Made by a program: the position numbers and the translations under genes. A stretch of 9,767 bases of DNA from Treponema sp. (GTDB lineage: Bacteria > Spirochaetota > Spirochaetia > Treponematales > Breznakiellaceae): NCBI GenBank assembly GCA_031284195.1, contig JAITAI010000185.1, forward strand, positions 1 through 9,767, in the 5' to 3' direction. The notes under the pieces are model-generated. The model was not told where the DNA came from. It saw nothing but the letters and a program-made list of their open reading frames with translations, and did no database searches. Of the stretch, positions 4,801-9,767 are shown one piece after another (the stretch's first letter is position 1; each line of letters starts with the position of its first letter).

Positions 4801-6231
4801 ATGACTGCAGAAAAGACTTCCCTGAAATCCCGGGTAAAACCAGAGGATATTTTTATCGACCAAGCCTACATCGAAGGACTTTTGGCAGAGGCCGCGCATA
4901 CGGATGACCAGACCATCAGCGTCTACCTGGATAAGGCGGAGCGTTTTGAGGGCTTGAATCACCGGGAAATCGCAGCCCTCCTGGTGCATGATAATCCGGC
5001 CCACCTCGAGCGGATCTTTAGTATCGCGGGAAAGATCAAACAGCGGATCTACGGCAACCGCATCGTCCTGTTCGCCCCCCTATATGTAAGCGACTATTGT
5101 GTGAACCGCTGCGCCTATTGCAATTACAACTGTGGCCATAAGTTTGACCGGCGCAAACTCACCATGGATGAAATCCGGGAAGAGGTCAGACTTCTGGAAG
5201 CCATGGGGCATAAGCGGATTGCCATGGAAGCAGGGGAACACGATAAGGAATGTCCCATCGACTATATTCTGGAGTGCATGCACACCATCTACGCCATGAA
5301 GTTTGAGAACGGGGAGATTCGGCGGATCAACGTCAACATCGCAGCCACTACAGTGGAAAACTACCGGAAGTTGAAAGAAGTCGGCATTGGCACCTACATT
5401 CTCTTCCAGGAAACTTACCATCAGCCGACCTATGAAAAGGTCCATCTGGCCGGGCCTAAACGGGATTTCGGGTATCATCTCACGGCCTTTGACCGGGCCC
5501 AGGAAGGGGGTATTGATGATGTAGGCGGAGGAGTACTCTTCGGCCTGGCAGACCCCTATTTCGAGGTTCTGGGCCTTATGATCCATAATGAACATCTGGA
5601 AGCACGGTTTGGGGTGGGCTTTCACACCATCTCGGTTCCCCGGATCTGTCCGGCTGCGGGGATGCGGATGAAAGATTTTCCCTATCTGGTGGACGACAAG
5701 ACCTTTACCAAGCTGGTGGCCATTATCCGCTTGGCGGTCCCCTTTACCGGGATGATCCTTTCCACCCGGGAAAGCCATGAGATGCGGAAAAAGCTGCTGC
5801 GCCTGGGGATTTCTCAGATCAGCGCCGGTTCCAGTACCGAGGTAGGGGGTTATATGAAACAGAAGCTGCACGAAGAAGTCGTCAATCCCCAGTTTGTGAT
5901 AAACGACGACCGGAGCGCCCTGTCCATCATCTCAGAACTCATGGACGACGAGTTCATCCCCAGTTTTTGTACTGCCTGTTACCGGAAAGGCCGGACCGGA
6001 GACCGGTTTATGAGCCTTGCCAAATCAGGACAGATCAAAAACGTCTGTCTTCCCAATGCCTTGACTACCCTATGCGAGTTCGCCATGGATTACGGGGATC
6101 CGGTGTTCAAAGAAAAGGCTGCGCTGGCTATTACCCGGGAGATTCCCGGGATCAATAATGCCAAGATTCGGGCGCTGACCGAACAAAACGTAGAAAAGAT
6201 CCGCCAGGGTGGCCGGGACTTTTTTATCTAA
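4801..6231 (+). CDS. hydG: [FeFe]-hydrogenase maturase HydG, radical SAM tyrosine lyase
   Basis: HydG cleaves tyrosine to p-cresol and dehydroglycine and turns the latter into CO and CN, delivered as an Fe(CO)2(CN) synthon for the hydrogenase H-cluster. The 476-residue length is typical. The radical SAM cluster motif CX3CX2C is C100, C104, C107 (CVNRCAYC). The second cluster motif that distinguishes HydG from ThiH, CX2CX22C, is intact as C390, C393, C416. Other family landmarks are NRIVLFAPLYVSDYC (86-100), MEAGEHDKECPIDYI, FQETYHQPTYEKVH, GVLFGL and GFHTISVPRICPA. The gene follows the TM1266-like gene by one base with RBS GAGGAGGG, so the two are co-translated. HydE follows after 83 bp. Every residue needed for both clusters is present, so the enzyme should be active. 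Confidence 0.97.
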   Translation: MTAEKTSLKSRVKPEDIFIDQAYIEGLLAEAAHTDDQTISVYLDKAERFEGLNHREIAALLVHDNPAHLERIFSIAGKIKQRIYGNRIVLFAPLYVSDYCVNRCAYCNYNCGHKFDRRKLTMDEIREEVRLLEAMGHKRIAMEAGEHDKECPIDYILECMHTIYAMKFENGEIRRINVNIAATTVENYRKLKEVGIGTYILFQETYHQPTYEKVHLAGPKRDFGYHLTAFDRAQEGGIDDVGGGVLFGLADPYFEVLGLMIHNEHLEARFGVGFHTISVPRICPAAGMRMKDFPYLVDDKTFTKLVAIIRLAVPFTGMILSTRESHEMRKKLLRLGISQISAGSSTEVGGYMKQKLHEEVVNPQFVINDDRSALSIISELMDDEFIPSFCTACYRKGRTGDRFMSLAKSGQIKNVCLPNALTTLCEFAMDYGDPVFKEKAALAITREIPGINNAKIRALTEQNVEKIRQGGRDFFI

Positions 6232-6271
6232 GTTTTCTCTTAGTTTTTGCGATGATTTCAAAGCCTTGCTT

Positions 6272-6301
6272 TTGAAACGGTCTCGGTATGCTTACTATAA
6301 T
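6272..6301 (+). promoter_or_regulatory. Strong sigma-70-like promoter in front of hydE
   Basis: TTGAAA (6272-6277) is followed after 18 bp by a perfect TATAAT (6296-6301). Transcription would begin near 6308, on top of the hydE Shine-Dalgarno (6303-6309) and about 7 nt before the ATG at 6315, giving a nearly leaderless hydE message. The match may be fortuitous, since the A/T-rich spacer precedes a purine-rich RBS. The -35 overlaps an imperfect stem tttcaaa / tttgaaa (6256-6262, 6271-6277). Confidence 0.4.
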
Positions 6302-6314
6302 AAGGGAGGTGGCT

Positions 6315-7346
6315 ATGCCTGATTTTGCCCTCAACCAAGATGTCGAACTCTTACGGCTCATTACCACCGATGATCCCCAGGAATGGGAAGCCCTGTTTGC
6401 CGCTGCACGGCGGCAGCGAGAAACCTATTACGGCCGGGAGGTTTATTTCCGGGGACTGGTGGAATTTACCAACTATTGTAAAAATGATTGCTATTACTGC
6501 GGTATCCGCTGCAGTAATCATCAGGTCAAACGGTACCGGCTTTCCCTGGAACAGATTCTCCAGAGCTGCCGGGTCGGGGATATGCTGGGGTTCAAGACTT
6601 TTGTGCTGCAAGGCGGGGAAGACCCCTGGTTTACCGACCAGCGGGTTCTCGAAGTGGTAGAGGCTATTCGTAAGGAATATCCGGATCATGCCATTACCCT
6701 TTCAATCGGAGAGCGAAGCCGGAAGAGTTACGAGGCGTTTTTCCAGGCCGGTGCCAACCGGTATCTCCTACGGCACGAAACCGCCAATGACGCCCACTAC
6801 CGCAAACTACACCCTGCCGCTATGAGCCTTACAGAACGAAAGGATTGTCTCTTTACGCTCAAGGATATCGGCTACCAGGTAGGGGCAGGTTTTATGGTGG
6901 GAACCCCTTTCCAGACTCCTGAAAACCTCTTGGAGGATCTCCGTTTTTTGCAGGCCCTGGAACCGCACATGGTGGGTATCGGGCCGTTCATTCCTCAGGC
7001 AGATACCCCTTTCGGCGGCTATCCCGGAGGAACCTTGGAATTAACCCTCAAGATGGTAGCCTTGACGCGGCTCCTCTTACCAAAGGCGCTCATTCCAGCA
7101 ACTACGGCCTTGGGGACCATCGCGCCCCAAGGCAGGGAGAAGGGTCTCATGGCTGGGGCCAATGTGGTGATGCCCAACCTATCCCCTAAGGAGGTACGGA
7201 AGCTCTATGCCCTGTACGATAACAAAATCTGTACTGGAGACGAAGCTGCGGAATGCCGGTTTTGTATGGAAGGGCGGATTAGGAACTTCGGTTTTGTACC
7301 GAATATGACCCGGGGAGATGTGGCAGGCTGGAACCGTTCAGCATAA
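6315..7346 (+). CDS. hydE: [FeFe]-hydrogenase maturase HydE, radical SAM enzyme
   Basis: HydE acts on the HydG-made Fe-Cys synthon during assembly of the bridging dithiolate of the 2Fe subcluster. From the ATG at 6315 the protein has 343 residues. The radical SAM motif is C55, C59, C62 (CKNDCYYC), followed by GIRCSN. The family blocks VLQGGEDPW (97-105), LRHETANDAHYRKLHP, GAGFMVGTPFQT, GIGPFIPQADTPF and MPNLSP are present. The C-terminal CX7CX2C (C306, C314, C317) is the optional second cluster site known from Thermotoga maritima HydE and absent from many homologues. I choose 6315 because GGAGG lies five bases before it; an in-frame ATG at 6288 would add nine residues but has no RBS. A strong terminator follows the stop. 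Confidence 0.96.
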   Translation: MPDFALNQDVELLRLITTDDPQEWEALFAAARRQRETYYGREVYFRGLVEFTNYCKNDCYYCGIRCSNHQVKRYRLSLEQILQSCRVGDMLGFKTFVLQGGEDPWFTDQRVLEVVEAIRKEYPDHAITLSIGERSRKSYEAFFQAGANRYLLRHETANDAHYRKLHPAAMSLTERKDCLFTLKDIGYQVGAGFMVGTPFQTPENLLEDLRFLQALEPHMVGIGPFIPQADTPFGGYPGGTLELTLKMVALTRLLLPKALIPATTALGTIAPQGREKGLMAGANVVMPNLSPKEVRKLYALYDNKICTGDEAAECRFCMEGRIRNFGFVPNMTRGDVAGWNRSA

Positions 7347-7360
7347 CGTCCTACCGGCGG

Positions 7361-7390
7361 TGCAGGGGGATTAGTCCCCCTGCATTTCTT
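7361..7390 (+). terminator. Intrinsic terminator of the hyd operon
   Basis: Perfect 10-bp stem tgcaggggga / tccccctgca (7361-7370, 7375-7384) with tetraloop ttag, followed by tttctt. It lies 14 bp after the hydE stop. The other strand has no T run on the far side, so it serves mainly hydE, although the stem lies between convergent genes and could slow - strand transcription of tyrS too. Confidence 0.88.
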
Positions 7391-7418
7391 CTTCCTTGAA
7401 TCAGGAAAGGAAAGCGGA

Positions 7419-8660
7419 TTAGGTGGCTATGACCCGGCAGTACCGTTTCTTTCCAGCCCGTAACACCAGTTCTCCTTCCCCTGAAAAGTGGTCCAAGGTG
7501 ATCAAGGCGCTTATATCGGTAAACCCTTGCAGCTTATCCGATGTACCCACAAAGGCCCCTCCCTGTTGTACCAGTCGCCGGGCTTCACTTTTGGTAGGAA
7601 CGAGCCCTGCATCGGTAAAGAGATCTACCACGTTGTAACCAGCCTCAAACTTCTGCTGCGGCATCTGCACCTGGGGTATGGCAGCAGTATCTCCTCCAGA
7701 ACCGCCAAAAGCAGCCCGGGCTCCTGCCATAGCCTGATCCGCGGCTTCTTTACCGTGAATCAAGGCAGTAACTTCCCAAGCCAGCCGTTCCTTGGCCTCG
7801 TTAGGATTCTTACCAGACCCGGTGAGGGTCTCACATTCTGCTACGGGAAGGAACGTAAACATCAGGAGGAAACGGCGGATATCCGGGTCCTGCACATTCC
7901 GCCAATATTGGAAAAAAGTATAGGGACTCGTGATAGCGCTGTCCAGGAAGATCGCCCCTTGTTCGGTTTTGCCCATCTTCTTACCATCCGCAGTGGTTAC
8001 TAAGGGAAAGGTCATACCGTAGACAGGAATCCCCTCAATACGGCGGATCAGTTCAAGACCGGCTACGATATTACCCCACTGATCATCACCGCCAATCTGC
8101 AAACGGCACCCGTACCGGCGGTAGAGTTCCAAAAAATCATAACTTTGTAAGAGCTGATAATTAAATTCGATAAAAGAAAGCCCTGTCTCCATCCGCATCT
8201 TGTAGGCTTCAAAGCTAAGCATCCGGTTGACTGAGAAATGACTCCCGATTTCCCGGAGAAAATCAATGTAGTTAAGACCCGCAAGCCAATCTTTGTTATT
8301 GGCCCATCGGGCCCCTTCTCCATCAAAACCAAGGAAACGGTGCAGTTGGGTTGTAATGGAAGCTGCATGGGCATCAAGCTGGCCGTAACTCAGCAGCCGG
8401 CGCATCTCGGTCTTTCCCGAAGGGTCGCCAATCCGAGCGGTTCCCCCGCCGATGAGGGCAATCCCCTTATGCCCTGCTTCCCGGAGATGCCGGTAGGCGA
8501 AGAAAGGCACCATGTGGCCGATGTGGAGGCTCGGTCCCGTAGGGTCACAACCCACGTAAAAGGTAAGCGGCCCCTCATCCATCAAACGGGAAAGCCCTTC
8601 GGTGTCAGTACATTGCTGAAAAAGTCCTCTGGTCTTAAGGTTTTCTAGCGCCTTATTCAT
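7419..8660 (-). CDS. tyrS: Tyrosine--tRNA ligase
   Basis: This cytoplasmic class I synthetase joins tyrosine to tRNA-Tyr. With the ATG at 8660 it has 413 residues. Seen in order: YVGCDPTGPSLHIGH, with the HIGH box at 46-49; the tyrosine pocket YQLLQSYDF and IGGDDQWGN (189-197); the KMSKS loop as KMGKT (228-232); and a C-terminal S4-like RNA-binding domain from about 351 (AGLVPTKSEARRLVQQGGAFV) to the end. It is the bacterial TyrRS type with complete length. An in-frame GTG at 8669 would add three residues; neither start has a clear Shine-Dalgarno. The gene is convergent with hydE. HydG also consumes tyrosine, but nothing in the sequence shows that the adjacency matters. Confidence 0.96.
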   Translation of the reverse strand: MNKALENLKTRGLFQQCTDTEGLSRLMDEGPLTFYVGCDPTGPSLHIGHMVPFFAYRHLREAGHKGIALIGGGTARIGDPSGKTEMRRLLSYGQLDAHAASITTQLHRFLGFDGEGARWANNKDWLAGLNYIDFLREIGSHFSVNRMLSFEAYKMRMETGLSFIEFNYQLLQSYDFLELYRRYGCRLQIGGDDQWGNIVAGLELIRRIEGIPVYGMTFPLVTTADGKKMGKTEQGAIFLDSAITSPYTFFQYWRNVQDPDIRRFLLMFTFLPVAECETLTGSGKNPNEAKERLAWEVTALIHGKEAADQAMAGARAAFGGSGGDTAAIPQVQMPQQKFEAGYNVVDLFTDAGLVPTKSEARRLVQQGGAFVGTSDKLQGFTDISALITLDHFSGEGELVLRAGKKRYCRVIAT

Positions 8661-8667
8661 AGGGTTC

Positions 8668-8697
8668 ACTATACTCTATACCACGCTCTAAACTCAA
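8668..8697 (-). promoter_or_regulatory. Candidate tyrS promoter placed for a leaderless message
   Basis: On the - strand TTGAGT (8697-8692) is followed after 18 bp by TATAGT (8673-8668). Seven bases after this -10 comes the ATG at 8660, so the transcript could begin at or next to the start codon. This fits the missing Shine-Dalgarno. The -10 overlaps the alternative GTG start at 8669, which argues against that start. Confidence 0.4.
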
Positions 8698-8706
8698 GGG
8701 AGCGTG
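8682..8706. promoter_or_regulatory. Inverted repeat around the tyrS -35 region
   Basis: Perfect 7-bp arms cacgctc (8682-8688) and gagcgtg (8700-8706) are separated by 11 bp. The candidate -35 box lies in the spacer. As DNA it could be an operator. As RNA it would have to come from a promoter farther upstream. Confidence 0.35.
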
Positions 8707-8846
8707 TTGCCTCATTGAAAATGTGCCCTAAATAAGGCAAGACTTACCGCTGAAAGATAAAGCGAAGGCCAAAAGGGGCTTATCCATGAGTACCAAGAAA
8801 GCTTCCTGCTTCACTGCCGCCGTGATCTGGATTTTACCCCAACAAA

Positions 8847-9101
8847 AAACGATGTGTATAGACGAAAGAATGCAAAGCCGAGGCAGTAGCCCTGGCGGAG
8901 AAACGGGAAAAGCCGATTATCCAAGTCGCCCGGGATTGGGGTATCAACGACACCGTATTGCCGCCGTTTCCCGGACACAGACGGCCCCGGGATCAGGAAC
9001 TGGTCTGGCTATGGAACGCGGGTAAGGCGTTAGGGAGGGCGAATGAAATGCTCACAAAAGCGGCGGTCAGCTTCGCCCAGGGAGCCCCCCCGTGGCGGCG
9101 T
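8847..9101 (+). pseudogene. IS3-family OrfA remnant (helix-turn-helix protein)
   Basis: In one frame the sequence gives KR-C-V-stop-TKECKAEAVALAEKREKP, then IIQVARDWGIND and TVL, matching the N-terminal helix-turn-helix of IS3 OrfA (normally about VYTKEFKAEAV...ARDLGINDTVLRRW). The usual Tyr is a TAG at 8859-8861 and the usual Phe is Cys. After a garbled linker comes ELVWLWNAGKALGRANEMLTKAA, the heptad segment that pairs OrfA molecules (compare ENEILKKAA). The original start codon is not identifiable. Confidence 0.7.
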
Positions 9102-9767
9102 ATGGGTTCATGCGGGCACCGGTACACCGTCAGGGAGATGGCCGGACTTTTGGGGGTAAGTCGTAGCGCTTAGTATCGGTGGGGTAAGGTAGGGAGTATC
9201 CGAACGGCGGAGTACGGCGGATGCTGAACTGACAGTCCTCATTCGGGAAATCGTGCTGAAGCACCATCGCCGATACGAGAGTCCCAGTGTACGGGAAGCG
9301 GATAAACCGGAAGAACGGAGGCCGTTTGAAGCGGGAGAACGGTGTAAACGTCCGCTGGAGGAAACCATGCATCTGGACAACCGATTCCCGGCATACCGTG
9401 CTGGGCTGCCAAAATATCCTTTCCCCCCGCTGAAGGAGGTGGACAGAACTGGGTGTCGGACATACCGTATCTGGGTACCACAGGCCGGTGGGTGTACCTG
9501 ACGGTGGTGGTAGACCGGTATGACCGGAAAGTCTTAGCTGGGCCGTAAGCGCGGACCTGGGGAGCGAGCATACGGCCATCCCCGCCCTGGAAATGGCCGG
9601 AGGGGTTGCTATTCCATGCGGACCGGGGAGCGCGGTATGGCGCGGAAGCCTTTTGGACTCGTCTGAGGGAACGGTATCCGACCGTCCGCCAGAGCATGAG
9701 CCGTAAGGGGAAGTGCTCTGGCCTTTGCGTGTGCCGAATTCGTTTTCAAACTCCTCAAAGGGGAACT
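9102..9767 (+). pseudogene. IS3-family OrfB transposase remnant (DDE integrase core)
   Basis: It begins ATG and reads RYTVREMAGLLGVSRSA then TAG at 9171-9173 then YRW, where active relatives have SRSAYYRW. Further blocks, each in a new frame, are ERRSTADAELTVLIREIVLKHHRRYESP (from 9202), LKRENGVNVRWRKP...TTDSRHTVLGCQNIL (to the TGA at 9431), NWVSDIPYLGTTGRWVYLTVVVDRYDRKV (9447-9535), WAVSADLGSEH (from 9539), GLLFHADRGARYGAEAF...QSMSRKGK (from 9603) and CAEFVFKLLKGE at the window edge. At least six frame changes and one or more small deletions are needed to explain it. It is dead; no product is expected. Confidence 0.75.

Larger units (their letters stand above)
8847..9767 (+). mobile_element. 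Decayed IS3-family insertion sequence, cut by the window edge
   Basis: The stretch reads as orfA followed by orfB of an IS3-family transposase, in the same order as in active elements but broken into short blocks in all three frames. The DDE catalytic residues can be traced: first Asp in NWVSDIPY (9459-9461), second Asp in FHADRG (9621-9623) and Glu in CAEFVFK (9736-9738). I did not find terminal inverted repeats. The left end probably lies between 8707 and 8847 and the right end is beyond the window. The element cannot move by itself. Confidence 0.8.

Noticed and set aside
5080..5871. 263-codon open frame on the - strand inside hydG.
   Set aside because: It is antisense to well conserved HydG sequence, has a composition typical of an antisense shadow, and matches no family.
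8786..9025. 79-codon + strand frame beginning MSTKK before the IS remnant.
   Set aside because: Past 8847 the transposase similarity lies in another frame, and the first 20 residues alone match nothing I can name. At most it preserves the original OrfA start region.
8859..9173. Amber codons at two Tyr positions next to tyrS as a sign of TAG recoding.
   Set aside because: The element also carries many frameshifts, and the intact genes in the window show no internal TAG, so ordinary decay is enough.

Overview
The window reads as a chromosomal stretch from an anaerobic, hydrogen-metabolising bacterium. It carries two maturases for the [FeFe]-hydrogenase active site together with their usual TM1266-family partner. 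My best guess for the organism is a spirochete such as Treponema, possibly from a gut. This rests on the general look of the proteins and not on any search.

Layout. (1) Positions 1-3282 hold one + strand operon for a polar amino acid ABC importer: a substrate-binding protein, two permeases and an ATPase. Its 5' leader contains a 22-bp perfect palindrome, an eight-codon reading frame with an ideal ribosome binding site that encodes Met-Cys-Cys-Tyr-Ser-Ala-Ser-Arg, and two hairpins. The one-binding-protein, two-permease, one-ATPase set resembles the TcyJKLMN cystine importer of Bacillus subtilis. Together with the tandem Cys codons this suggests that the system imports cystine or a related sulfur compound and is controlled by cysteine-dependent attenuation. 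(2) Positions 3283-4008 hold a decayed gene for the C-terminal part of a BtuF/FepB-type periplasmic binding protein. (3) Positions 4009-4529 are non-coding. They contain a tandem pair of GC-rich hairpins, then a compact set of possible RNA helices that ends in a very good intrinsic terminator only 32 nt before the next start codon. (4) Positions 4530-7346 hold a TM1266-like regulator gene, hydG and hydE, closed by a strong terminator. (5) tyrS lies on the - strand (7419-8660), convergent with hydE. (6) From about 8847 to the right edge is a badly decayed IS3-family insertion sequence with nonsense codons and several frame changes.

How the genes work together. HydG (tyrosine lyase; makes the CO and CN ligands and the Fe synthon) and HydE (radical SAM enzyme acting on the synthon) build the 2Fe subcluster of [FeFe] hydrogenase. 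HydF, the scaffold, and the hydrogenase itself are not in the window, so maturation genes are split across the genome. A cystine importer close by could help supply sulfur for the Fe-S-rich maturases, but that link is only neighbourhood-level inference.

The two most promising leads are the Cys-Cys leader peptide upstream of the importer and the terminator-ended RNA leader upstream of the hydrogenase maturation genes. Neither matches a regulatory RNA that I can name.
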